64,000 nt of DNA, from NCBI GenBank assembly GCA_964581515.1, contig CAZOOV010000002.1:124001-188000 (forward strand), in the 5' to 3' direction. This document shows positions 35,647-44,391 of the stretch, in pieces (position 1 is the first letter of the stretch; each line of letters opens with the position of its first letter). A program made the position numbers and the translations under genes. A model generated the notes under the pieces. That model ran no database searches and was not told the origin of the DNA. It worked only from the letters and a program-made list of their open reading frames with translations. Source of the DNA: JACJVV01 sp964581515. GTDB taxonomy: Archaea > Nanobdellota > Nanobdellia > Woesearchaeales > JACJVV01.

Positions 35647-37137
35647 ATGGCATTTAGAAAACTAGGAATTGGAGAACCAATTCTCAAAGCAATTGAAGAA
35701 GCGAAGTTTGAAAAACCAAGCGAAATACAAGAAAAAGCAATACCACTTACTCTTGAAGGCAAGGATGTAATAGCTGGATCTGCAACAGGTTCAGGAAAAA
35801 CATTAGCATTTGGAGTAAGCATAATACAAAATTGTGTAAAAGGCAAGGGAATACAATCACTTGTACTAACACCAACTAGAGAACTTGCTGAACAGATTAG
35901 AAAAGAACTAAATAAGTTCTCAAAACATAATCCACTTAATATCATATCAATATATGGTGGAGTATCAATTAATCCACAGATTGACGCTTTACCTCATTCT
36001 GATGTAGTTATTGGTACACCAGGAAGGATACTAGATCATCTAGAAAGAAGGACACTTGATTTATCACAAGTTAATATCCTTGTACTAGATGAAGCAGACC
36101 GTATGCTTGATATGGGATTCATAGATGATGTTAAAAGAATAATTACACAATGCAAAAAGCAAAGACAAACTTTACTCTTTTCAGCAACTATGGCACCTGA
36201 GATTACAGACATTGCACAAAGATTCATGAATGATCCTGCAGAAGTATCAGTTGAATCTTATGTAGACCCATCAAAACTTCATCAAGAATATTTTGGTGTA
36301 TCTGATAATCAAAAATTCTCTTTACTGGTTCATCTATTGAAGGGAGAACATGCAGGACTTATAATGGTCTTTTGCAATACACAACATAATACTGATTTTG
36401 TAGCAAGAAATCTACAGAAATTAGGTATTGATGCTACAGCTACTCACGGTGGATTTTCACAAGCCAAGAGAAACCAAGCACTTGAGAAGTTCAATGGACT
36501 AAAAGTATCTGTACTAGTATGCACAGATGTTGCTGCAAGAGGACTTGACATAAAAGGAGTCTCTCATGTATATAATTATGATATTCCAAAAGAGAGCAAG
36601 CAATATATCCATAGGATTGGAAGGACAGCAAGAGCTGGTGAAAAAGGAAAAGCAATCAATATATTGTCTCAAAGAGATCATGATAACTTTTCAAGAATAC
36701 TTAGAGACTTTGATGTAAACATAGAAAAAAGAGAAATACCAGATGACATTGAACGTGTACAGATTAAATGGAAGCCTGAAGGAAGAGGAAGAAGAGGAGG
36801 ATTTGGTGGACAGAGAAGATCCAACAGCTCAGGAAGAAGAGGAGGATTTGGAGGAAGAAGATCAAACTCCGAAGGAAGAGGAAGATCAGGTGGTTCAGGA
36901 AGCAGAGGAGGCTTCGGTGGACAAAGAAGATCTGGAAGTTCTGGAAGCAGAGAAGACTCTGGAAGCAGAGGGGGCTTTGGTGGACAAAGAAGATCTGGTG
37001 GTTCTGGAAGTAGAGGAGGCGCTGGAAGATCAAACTCTGGAAGCAGAGAAAGTTCTGGATCAGGTACATTCGGACCTAAAAAGTCAACTGGAAACACTAG
37101 ACGAGGCGGATTTGGTTCTGCTGGATCACGAAGATAA
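35647..37137 (+). CDS. DEAD-box ATP-dependent RNA helicase with RGG tail
   Basis: 496 residues. All core motifs are visible: the Q-motif region (FEKPSEIQEKAIP), ATGSGKT (Walker A), PTRELAEQ, GTPGR, DEAD, SAT, and in the second RecA domain VFCNTQ, ARGLDIKGV and HRIGRTARAGEKG. Residues about 375-496 are a low-complexity Arg/Gly/Ser tail with repeated GGFGGQRRS units, typical of cold-shock RNA helicases that bind structured RNA. It acts in RNA unwinding, probably ribosome assembly or mRNA turnover. The long structured leader suggests RNA-based or cold-responsive control. Confidence 0.95.
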   Translation: MAFRKLGIGEPILKAIEEAKFEKPSEIQEKAIPLTLEGKDVIAGSATGSGKTLAFGVSIIQNCVKGKGIQSLVLTPTRELAEQIRKELNKFSKHNPLNIISIYGGVSINPQIDALPHSDVVIGTPGRILDHLERRTLDLSQVNILVLDEADRMLDMGFIDDVKRIITQCKKQRQTLLFSATMAPEITDIAQRFMNDPAEVSVESYVDPSKLHQEYFGVSDNQKFSLLVHLLKGEHAGLIMVFCNTQHNTDFVARNLQKLGIDATATHGGFSQAKRNQALEKFNGLKVSVLVCTDVAARGLDIKGVSHVYNYDIPKESKQYIHRIGRTARAGEKGKAINILSQRDHDNFSRILRDFDVNIEKREIPDDIERVQIKWKPEGRGRRGGFGGQRRSNSSGRRGGFGGRRSNSEGRGRSGGSGSRGGFGGQRRSGSSGSREDSGSRGGFGGQRRSGGSGSRGGAGRSNSGSRESSGSGTFGPKKSTGNTRRGGFGSAGSRR

Positions 37138-37309
37138 ATATTAGATTAATAATCTAATTTATCTTAATTTTTTCTTTTTAATCTATTCTTTTACATTTAC
37201 TCTTATTTATTTTTTTTACATTTGTTTTTATTATTCTCTTATAATTTATTATTACTTATTAGGAGTTACAATAGAAAGACTTATATTCTATTCTTAGTTC
37301 TTGAGTTCA

Positions 37310-38521
37310 ATGGCTAAACCTACATTTGACATAGAAGCAGTAATGAAAGAATTTTCTGATTCACAGATTGAATTATTTCTAAATAATGTTGGAGCAATTG
37401 AAATAAACTATGGATGTTCAATCGGATGTGATTTTTGCGGTGTTGATGCAGTTAAAGGACTCAAAGAAGTTGCTTCATATGATTCTATTGTTGGACTTGT
37501 CAACAGAATGAAAGGAATATCAATGGATCACATGCCACTTCAATACTGGAGATCAGATCCACTAGACTGGGAAGAGAATGAAAAAGACTATTATGATATA
37601 AACAGCCTATTTAATGATGAATTTGGAAAATCACCTTTCATATCAACAGCAGTCCCAAAAGGAAAAGAAGGACTAGCTTTAGAACTGTTACTGAGAGGAG
37701 AGCTTGGAAGGATAAGCATATCACATATGAATTTTAAGAGATTGCAAAGATATTTCAATGAAAAATTCCCTGTGTTGACAACACACAAATTCGAAGTAGA
37801 TGATTCAAAAGATATGAGAAGAATCATGTTCACAGAGAAATATGAAGAACCTAAAGAGAATGCATGGGTAGATCTTGTTGAAGAGCTTGAAGCGCCACCG
37901 ATAGTCAGAGGACATAGCACATTCACAAGAGATGGAAAAAAGGACCCTAAAAGATTCCAGAGAATAGGGAAGAAGAATATAGGAAATCTTAGTGCAATCG
38001 GCATAGCATGCTTCCATGGAGGACTGCTTACAAAAGAAGGCATGTACAATGTAGAGATTGTACGACCATCTGAAGAACATCCAGAAGGAGCAGACTATGA
38101 TAAACTAACTCCTGATCATTTTAAAGTATGGGACTATTGGAACCATCCATATCATAATATGGGATACATGGATAAGAAATGCCAGGAGGATATTGAAAAA
38201 TACTCACCAAGACATGACATAGTGGCTCCTATTGACGCAGCTGATGTAACAAGACAGGATTTCACAAAAGCCATCCAAGGCACATTGTCATTGCATGGAT
38301 TTTGGCTTTCAATGGTTGAAGCTCATGATTATAAGATGACTGTATGCAAATCACCTGCATTCTTCATGATAGATCAGCAGAGGATGATGACCTTAAGTGC
38401 TCTGGAAGAGAAACATCCTAACTTGCCAACGGATGATGCATATGTACAAAGACTGCAATACACCCGTGATATCATGGATAAAGCTGATAAGAAATTCAGA
38501 CCTTGGCTGCATAAGGAATAA
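37310..38521 (+). CDS. Radical SAM-like protein of unknown substrate
   Basis: 403 residues from ATG 37310; a TTG at 37301 would add three residues. TTATATTC about 26 bases upstream predicts a leaderless message. The N-terminus holds NYGCSIGCDFCGVDA, a Cx3Cx2C cluster-binding motif as in radical SAM enzymes, right after a strand (GAIEI). The following LVNRMKGISM and LQYWRSDPLDW fit a partial TIM barrel, though the rest is atypical. HGGLLTKEGMYNVEIVRPSEE and a Trp/His-rich part (YWNHPYHNMGY) follow. The substrate and pathway are unknown. Confidence 0.75.
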   Translation: MAKPTFDIEAVMKEFSDSQIELFLNNVGAIEINYGCSIGCDFCGVDAVKGLKEVASYDSIVGLVNRMKGISMDHMPLQYWRSDPLDWEENEKDYYDINSLFNDEFGKSPFISTAVPKGKEGLALELLLRGELGRISISHMNFKRLQRYFNEKFPVLTTHKFEVDDSKDMRRIMFTEKYEEPKENAWVDLVEELEAPPIVRGHSTFTRDGKKDPKRFQRIGKKNIGNLSAIGIACFHGGLLTKEGMYNVEIVRPSEEHPEGADYDKLTPDHFKVWDYWNHPYHNMGYMDKKCQEDIEKYSPRHDIVAPIDAADVTRQDFTKAIQGTLSLHGFWLSMVEAHDYKMTVCKSPAFFMIDQQRMMTLSALEEKHPNLPTDDAYVQRLQYTRDIMDKADKKFRPWLHKE

Positions 38522-38550
38522 GAATCATTTCTGAAATATATTAAGTTTGT

Positions 38551-40722
38551 TTATGAGTGAAGGACTTTCAATATATCTTCGCCGAACTGATTGATCTTTG
38601 TCGGACCAAACCCTGGTACTTTTGATAAGTCTTCTATTGAGAATGGCTGTTGTGCTATCAGTCCAGTAAGAGTTTTATCAGTTAGCACCATAAAAGCAGG
38701 CATACCATATTCTTTTGCAGTCTTTAACCTCCATCTCTTGAGTCTGTCAAACATAGAAGTATCAGTATCAAGAGTACCTTGGCCATTGCTTATTGTTCGA
38801 CCATAAACTATTTTTGTCATAGCAGAAGTTATGAAATCAGTATGGCTCTTTCCGACATAAGTAAGATATAAAGATGATTTTGCTCTGCTGAGTGCAACAT
38901 AAAAAAGTCTTCTTTCTTCATTGTATTTGTCATACTCATCAATCTTTATCATCTCTATTACCGGATGCTCTGATCCCTTACATGGGAATTTATTTCTTGT
39001 ACATCCTACAACAAAAACTAGTTCTGCTTCAAGACCTTTTATTGCGTGTATTGTTGCAAGCACTACTTTCTTCGATTCCTCTAGTGCACCTTCATCTTTA
39101 GTAATCTTGCCAAACTCATCGCTTCGCATCTCATGCGGAACTTTATTATTATGCAGATAACCTGATATCTTTACAAGCTGTTTGTTTGTTCTTGCAAGAA
39201 TGAATATATTATCATGGGGTACATCTGAATTAAGTATTGCCTGCACCACAAATTCTGCCTCTGCTTCTTCGTTTTTGAAATTCAAAAGCCGTATATCTTT
39301 TTTTCCTTCATTCACAGTCTCAAGATCAGGAAGATTCATGTATCTTATTGACTCATTGAAGAGTTCAACAACAGCTTTTGATGACCTATAATTCTTAACA
39401 AGACTTATCACTTCACAATTATCATGGTCTTTTGGAAAATCTTTTATGAAAGAGATGTCACTCCCTCTCCAGCCATAAATAGACTGTCTTGGATCACCCA
39501 CACAGAAAACGTTTTGTGAGTTTAGAAGACTGACTAAATTCATCTGCAGGGAATTAACGTCTTGGAACTCATCAATCAATATATGACTAAATAATGGCTT
39601 GACATCAGGATGCTTACGGATCAATCTTATGCCATCTATCAATTGATCTGCAAAGTCTCTCAAACCATTCTTTTTCATATAACTATCTATGAAATTACAG
39701 ACACCATAAACAATATCTGCACTATCCTTATGGCTTGGTTCGATATCTTCGAATAATTCTTCACTAATCTTTTTGTCATTAAGATGCATATAATCCCTCA
39801 CAAAAAAACAATCATTCATGAATATTGCAGCAAGCTGTTCATTTGTCTTCCCTTGTTTTTGTGAAAAAGTAAAATATGTATCAACTGCCTTATTCATATT
39901 TATGCCAAGCAGTTGAAGAGCTTTTCTTACCATGATTATCTTATCTTTATACATTACTACTGACATTTCTGTCTCATAAATCTTATCACCGTATCTTTTG
40001 AGTAGCTTTTCACAGAAAGAATTGAAAGTCTCAACTTTTACATCATGTATGCCATAAGAATCAAGCCTGACTTCCATCTCTTTTCTTGCTTTTCTTGTGA
40101 ATGTTATAGCAAGAATATCTTTTGGAGGTATTGACTTATATTTTACAAGAAACTCGATTCTTTTTGTTAAGACTGTTGTCTTTCCAGAGCCTGCACCTGC
40201 AACACATAAGACTGATGCATTATCGGAGATTATAGCTTTTTTTTGCTCATCGTTGTATGAATTAAGAAAGGAATCAAGAGCCAAGAATTTCTTTTTGTCT
40301 TCATCTGTGATAGTTGTCTTCATGTAATTGAATGAGACCTCATTCTGATCCATCTCATCTTCTTCAAAACTAGGACTTTCTAATTCATCCCTTCCTTTAG
40401 AAGTAAGTGAAAGCACTTTGATATGCGCCACTTTTGGCAATGGAATGTAAGCAATCATTCCTTTCCTTACTAAAGATTGCAAGATATCCTGTAATTCTTC
40501 TGCAGTGTATGCTAATGTTCCAAAAGAAAGGAGCATATCAAGCTTGTTATTCTTTATTGAAGTACTAACCTCTCCTCTTAAGAAATCTATAAGAAGCTTT
40601 TTTCCCACACCAAAAGGGATCTCATCAAGAGCTTGAAGCATCATGATATGTGGTGGCTTTCTTTTTGGCGGTGAAACGCCCTCTGGCAATTTCAGGCTTC
40701 CATCAGGGTTGAATTCTATCAT
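38551..40722 (-). CDS. UvrD/Rep-type SF1A DNA helicase with HRDC-like end
   Basis: 723 residues. The N-terminal 150 residues are lineage-type: MIEFNPDGSLKLP then a winged-helix-like part (LDMLLSFGTLAYTAEELQDIL). The helicase has AGAGSGKTT (Walker A), TFTRKARKEM (Ia), ILIDEFQDVN (II), VGDPRQSIYGWRG (III), VKNYRSS (IV), ATIHAIKGLEAELVFVVG (V) and EERRLFYVALSRAK (VI). The last 75 residues (LKTAKEYGMPAFMVLTDKTL, then VPGFGPTKINQFG) form an HRDC-like DNA-binding domain. It unwinds DNA 3' to 5', likely in repair. Short leader, ATG 40722. Confidence 0.95.
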   Translation of the reverse strand: MIEFNPDGSLKLPEGVSPPKRKPPHIMMLQALDEIPFGVGKKLLIDFLRGEVSTSIKNNKLDMLLSFGTLAYTAEELQDILQSLVRKGMIAYIPLPKVAHIKVLSLTSKGRDELESPSFEEDEMDQNEVSFNYMKTTITDEDKKKFLALDSFLNSYNDEQKKAIISDNASVLCVAGAGSGKTTVLTKRIEFLVKYKSIPPKDILAITFTRKARKEMEVRLDSYGIHDVKVETFNSFCEKLLKRYGDKIYETEMSVVMYKDKIIMVRKALQLLGINMNKAVDTYFTFSQKQGKTNEQLAAIFMNDCFFVRDYMHLNDKKISEELFEDIEPSHKDSADIVYGVCNFIDSYMKKNGLRDFADQLIDGIRLIRKHPDVKPLFSHILIDEFQDVNSLQMNLVSLLNSQNVFCVGDPRQSIYGWRGSDISFIKDFPKDHDNCEVISLVKNYRSSKAVVELFNESIRYMNLPDLETVNEGKKDIRLLNFKNEEAEAEFVVQAILNSDVPHDNIFILARTNKQLVKISGYLHNNKVPHEMRSDEFGKITKDEGALEESKKVVLATIHAIKGLEAELVFVVGCTRNKFPCKGSEHPVIEMIKIDEYDKYNEERRLFYVALSRAKSSLYLTYVGKSHTDFITSAMTKIVYGRTISNGQGTLDTDTSMFDRLKRWRLKTAKEYGMPAFMVLTDKTLTGLIAQQPFSIEDLSKVPGFGPTKINQFGEDILKVLHS

Positions 40723-40818
40723 AGATATATCCAGAAATAGGTCTTTTTAAATTGTTTATTGTAATATGTCCAATGGATGAAGAGAAAAGAATGTTAAGGA
40801 AATAATAAATTTAAGATA

Positions 40819-41097
40819 AAAAAAGGTGTTAGAATAAAATAAGAGTGAATAAAATAATAAAGTTAGAATAAATAAGAATGTGGCGAGTAAGCACAGAACA
40901 GAGTTCTTACTTATCGCCTACAGACTGATTATGAATAAAAAAGCCTTACTGGCATGATTTAGAATAATAAATGTGGCGAGTAAGATTCCCACCTAAGAGA
41001 CTGCACTCTACAGGTACTGGCATTTAAGCTAGACATAAAGTCTAGCGAAATAAAAAAAAGTGTTAGAATAAAATAAAGAATGTGGCGAGTAAGATTC
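40819..41097. repeat. Decayed tandem copies of the tRNA-Leu 3' end and flank
   Basis: TGTGGCGAGTAAG occurs at 40879, 40972 and 41081; the last is the 3' end of the intact tRNA-Leu. The second copy extends to TGTGGCGAGTAAGATTC. The flank (A)nGTGTTAGAATAAAATAA also repeats at about 40825 and 41060. In the first copy, the T arm between two CTTAC words is missing. These are either eroded tandem tRNAs or footprints of elements that integrate at tRNA 3' ends. The 358-base gap 40723-41080 holds no gene. Confidence 0.65.
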
Positions 41098-41164
41098 GAA
41101 CTCACGTAAGCACTAAGCTAATAGGTCCTAAGCCTATCCCGTTTGACCACTCCGGCATCGCCAC
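41081..41164 (-). tRNA. tRNA-Leu(UAG)
   Basis: 84 bases, class II. The acceptor GTGGCGA/TCGCCAC has discriminator A. The D arm is CCGGAGTGGTCAAACGG, the anticodon stem ATAGG/CCTAT, and the loop CTTAGGA with anticodon TAG. The long variable arm is AGC...GCT, and the T arm GTGAG-TTCGAAT-CTTAC. No CCA is encoded and no intron is present. It shares its D arm exactly with the intron-bearing tRNA-Leu(GAG) of this window. Confidence 0.93.
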
Positions 41165-41213
41165 ATGATTAAGTCAATATTTGTTTATCTGAATTGATTT
41201 AAAAAGGTTTTTA

Positions 41214-42065
41214 CTAATTTAACTCTAGAACTTCGTATGCTTGAGGTCCATCTAGAACTGTAAAATTATCCTTTTTCCCATATTTGTAATTGAACCACCA
41301 AGAGTAGTCTGATCCATATAATTCTCTACCACGTTCTACAAGCACATCTATCTTATCTTGTAACAAAGGACAAATTCTTGCTTCTTGTAACATATCTTCT
41401 GCATCATATGTTGATGCATCTTTATCATACTTGTGTCCAAAAGTATTTGTGCTTCCCCTATCAAGACAAAATCCTGAAAGAACAGTTACTGATCCAAACA
41501 TATCTGTCAAGTCCACAATAGAATGACATACACACTGCTGTGCATATGTGCCAAGAACATATATATCAGGATGTTCCTTTCTTAGATTATCCACATATTC
41601 TCCTTGTCTTTCATAATCGCTACCATGTCTTGAACCAATCTTAAGATTGCCACTTGTTGACTTATAGCTGAAAAAGAAATCTATTCTTGATGTATCTTTA
41701 ACATATTTTAGAAGCTCTCTCACTCTTGGTGCAGTTTCATCTGTCAACATCATAGTTACTCTAATGTCTTTCTTTTCTGCAAAAGCATTAAGATGTTGTA
41801 GTTCTCTTGCCAAGTCATGCAATCTCCCTGCATAATCAACCTTGTCCCATCCATTTGATAGAATCATATTTAATGATTTATCAAATGCACTTTCAAGCTT
41901 GAAAGGTTTTAATGGTGCGTGAGCCTGAAAAACATTCCATGAATACCCCATGTGTGTCCAGAATATATGCTTTCCAGAGAATTCATCAAGAGGGATATTG
42001 GCAATCCATTTTATACCAAGCTGTCTTTCAAGTTCTGCTGCGTTTAACTCTTTTATCTCAAACAT
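41214..42065 (-). CDS. Hypothetical protein
   Basis: 283 residues from ATG 42065; a TTG three bases earlier is an alternative. AGGGGT lies 8 bases upstream. Soluble, mixed alpha/beta, with strands at IFWTHMGYSWNVF, IRVTMMLTDE and IDFFFSYKS, which could suit a TIM-barrel-like or polysaccharide-deacetylase-like fold. Several conserved-looking acidic and aromatic clusters (YGSDYSWWFNYKYGKKD) and a Cys pair (QQCVCHS) are seen. No family recognised. Divergent from the MscS/C39 fusion gene, 146 bases apart, adjacent to tRNA-Leu. Confidence 0.7.
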   Translation of the reverse strand: MFEIKELNAAELERQLGIKWIANIPLDEFSGKHIFWTHMGYSWNVFQAHAPLKPFKLESAFDKSLNMILSNGWDKVDYAGRLHDLARELQHLNAFAEKKDIRVTMMLTDETAPRVRELLKYVKDTSRIDFFFSYKSTSGNLKIGSRHGSDYERQGEYVDNLRKEHPDIYVLGTYAQQCVCHSIVDLTDMFGSVTVLSGFCLDRGSTNTFGHKYDKDASTYDAEDMLQEARICPLLQDKIDVLVERGRELYGSDYSWWFNYKYGKKDNFTVLDGPQAYEVLELN

Positions 42066-42211
42066 CAAACATACCCCTAATCTACCCTAATAATGTAATT
42101 GGACGTTATCCTTTATGATTTTTTAAACATTTCCAACACATACCTATTATATTAACCGTTTAGAGACTAAAATCAAAAGATATTTAAAGAAAAAGTACCT
42201 AAATAGAGGAT

Positions 42212-43717
42212 ATGGGGGTCTTAGTCGATTATAGCACAGTAATGAGAATAGCCTACGTAGTGATTATACTGATTGCAGGTTATATATTATCAAACATTGC
42301 AACAAGACTTATCATAAAATTCAGCAGAAAAAGACATCTTATTGATCTAAACAACAAGAACATACTTCTTACATTAGTACAAAAAGGAATCATAATACTA
42401 GCTCTGATAACAGCAGCTCTATATATGGGATTTAAGTCATTTGATGTCTTCTTAAGATCATTCATCAACACCATACCTACAATACTTACAATATTAATCT
42501 TGTTAGTGCTTGGAATATATGTCATAAGATCTGTAGTCTGGCTAATAAGGATATTTATGTCATCAACAAGAATAGGAGAATATATAGATGAAGAAAGCAA
42601 TATGCATATAATCAATCTTTTCATATTTATAGTCCAGATTGTTCTCTATTTGCTTCTAGTTCATTTGATTATCTCATATATAGAAGTAGAATCATTATAT
42701 AGCATACTTAATTTTGTAATATATCCAAGCATAGTATTGTTATTCTTAATCATGTTTGTTGCAGCTTTCAATCCTATAAAAGATTATTCTGCGAGTTTTT
42801 ATCTAAAGAATGCATACATGCTCAAAGCTGGCAATATTGTTAGAATGGATAAGATGGAGCATGAAATAATTAAGATCTCAAACTTATCAACAGAACTTAA
42901 AACAAAAGAAGGTAACAGAATACTTGTACCAAACAGATTACTTGCTTCAAAAGAATTAATGTATGAACATCCTAGCAAAGATATTGAAACATTAGTCTCA
43001 TTAAAACAGCATTTTGTACCTCAACTAAAATCACACTGTGGACCTGCATGTGCACAGATGGCTTTAGCACTTTTCAAGATCCCTTCAACACAAGAAGAAC
43101 TTGGAATGATGATGAAAACAATCACAAGAAGAAATAAGAATATGGTTGCAGGTACACATCCTAAGAAAATCATTAGTGCAGTAGATAAATATACAGAAGG
43201 AAAAGTCATCGGTGCATGGATTGATTTTGACAAGATATATGATCTTGAAAAAGAAGTTGCAAGATGGCTGGCAGACGGCGCTTTAGTGATTGTGGATTAT
43301 AAGAAAAAATATTTGTTCCCAAGTGCGAAGACAGCACATTATTCTCTTGTTGTAGGAGTTAAGGGAGATCAGTTCTTGATAGTTGATCCTTCACAGAAAT
43401 CAGGAGGAGTATATTTCTCAGATTATAGAGATGTAGCTGTTGGAATGGATACACATTCTGAACTTATTAATGGAAAGAGAGGTTATATTGTACTTGCTCC
43501 TAAGGGAAGTGCTGCTTTCAAAAGGATAAATGATCGTTTAATATATTTCCATCCATCTATGTACTCACGTATCACAAAACAATTAGAGAGAAGACTAAAT
43601 AAGATGACAAATAGTGTGAAAGTATATGAGACAATGCCTGGTTTCATAAAAAGATATCTTAAAGAATACAAAAAGTCTCAGATCCAACGTGTTTGGAGAC
43701 CTGAACAGAAGAAATAA
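42212..43717 (+). CDS. MscS-like channel fused to a C39-family cysteine peptidase domain
   Basis: 501 residues. Residues 1-185 hold five or six membrane helices. Residues about 200-250 (LKAGNIVRMDKMEHEIIKIS, then TKEGNRILVPNRLL) match the MscS beta domain (x-x-G-D-x-I, then dG-x-x-x-x-P-N). Residues about 265-430 are a bacteriocin-processing-type C39 domain: Gln271, Cys276 in HCGPAC, His376 in AHYSLVVG and Asp392 in VDPSQ form the catalytic set. The peptidase sits on the side where MscS carries its cytoplasmic cage. A mechanosensitive or osmotically gated protease is an inference. AGAGGA precedes the ATG. Confidence 0.8.
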   Translation: MGVLVDYSTVMRIAYVVIILIAGYILSNIATRLIIKFSRKRHLIDLNNKNILLTLVQKGIIILALITAALYMGFKSFDVFLRSFINTIPTILTILILLVLGIYVIRSVVWLIRIFMSSTRIGEYIDEESNMHIINLFIFIVQIVLYLLLVHLIISYIEVESLYSILNFVIYPSIVLLFLIMFVAAFNPIKDYSASFYLKNAYMLKAGNIVRMDKMEHEIIKISNLSTELKTKEGNRILVPNRLLASKELMYEHPSKDIETLVSLKQHFVPQLKSHCGPACAQMALALFKIPSTQEELGMMMKTITRRNKNMVAGTHPKKIISAVDKYTEGKVIGAWIDFDKIYDLEKEVARWLADGALVIVDYKKKYLFPSAKTAHYSLVVGVKGDQFLIVDPSQKSGGVYFSDYRDVAVGMDTHSELINGKRGYIVLAPKGSAAFKRINDRLIYFHPSMYSRITKQLERRLNKMTNSVKVYETMPGFIKRYLKEYKKSQIQRVWRPEQKK

Positions 43718-43767
43718 GATAGGAAGATAATAAAATTAAAAAAATAAATTAAAGAAAAATAAGGATT

Positions 43768-43935
43768 TTAATCTTTTTTCTGCCAAGCATAACTTCTTTG
43801 TCTAGCAGATGTACCAAAACCGCAACTGGAACATTTCTTTTTTCGCATATGATAAGTTCTTTTTCCGCATCTTCTGCAATGTATCATATTCAATTTTCCA
43901 GATTTCTTACCCATTGAAGCTGTTCCTTTTGTCAT
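43768..43935 (-). CDS. rpl37e: 50S ribosomal protein eL37
   Basis: 55 residues. The protein starts MTKGTASMGKKSGKLNMIHC and has the zinc-finger pattern HCRRCGKRTYH...KKCSSCGFG, then RQRSYAW, the standard eL37 signature. Four cysteines bind zinc and the basic protein binds 23S rRNA. It begins 13 bases after the stop of the SmAP gene, with AAGGGTTG upstream; the SmAP-eL37 pair is conserved in many archaea. Its short length makes it easy to miss. Confidence 0.95.
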   Translation of the reverse strand: MTKGTASMGKKSGKLNMIHCRRCGKRTYHMRKKKCSSCGFGTSARQRSYAWQKKD

Positions 43936-43948
43936 AATTATTCAACCC

Positions 43949-44176
43949 TTATGCTGGAGATATAAGAACTATTGTGTCTCCTCTAATGAATACAGTACCT
44001 AGTTTTCTCTTGACTTCTCCATCAACACGTTCTTCTGCATCATTTAATACAACGTTTATGTGAATGTCAAATGCTTCTAGATTACCTATGATTTGTTTAG
44101 TATTCTTAAGATCTACTAAAACTCTTTTATGTCGTGCATTGTTTAATGCATCTAATGGTCTTGATTGTTCTGTCAT
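43949..44176 (-). CDS. Archaeal LSm protein (SmAP)
   Basis: 75 residues, the size of archaeal Sm-like proteins, which form heptameric rings that bind U-rich RNA. The Sm1 motif is KRVLVDLKNTKQIIGNLEAF with HINVVLNDAEE, and the Sm2 motif is LGTVFIRGDTIVLISP. It heads a two-gene operon with eL37. AAAGGGG precedes the ATG, and TTTATAAA at 44234-44241 gives a leader of about 30-35 bases. RNA chaperone or RNA metabolism role from family knowledge. Confidence 0.95.
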   Translation of the reverse strand: MTEQSRPLDALNNARHKRVLVDLKNTKQIIGNLEAFDIHINVVLNDAEERVDGEVKRKLGTVFIRGDTIVLISPA

Positions 44177-44391
44177 GTTCGTTAACCCCTTTAGTTAAAT
44201 AAATAAAATATGATAGAAAAGAAACCGAATCCATTTATAAAGGTTTTCGTATGTCTATATTCAAACCAATATTACAGCCAGATGATAGCAATATGATACA
44301 GATTTATAAAGTAAATTTCATTCTTATATCTATGGCAGTTGAAGTAGTATAACGGTACAAAAATCGTAATAGAAGCTTATTTTAACTTAAT

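Noticed and set aside
44251..44352. A 33-codon plus-strand ORF beside the SmAP promoter
   Set aside because: No ribosome-binding site, no recognisable protein and it overlaps the SmAP promoter; probably chance.
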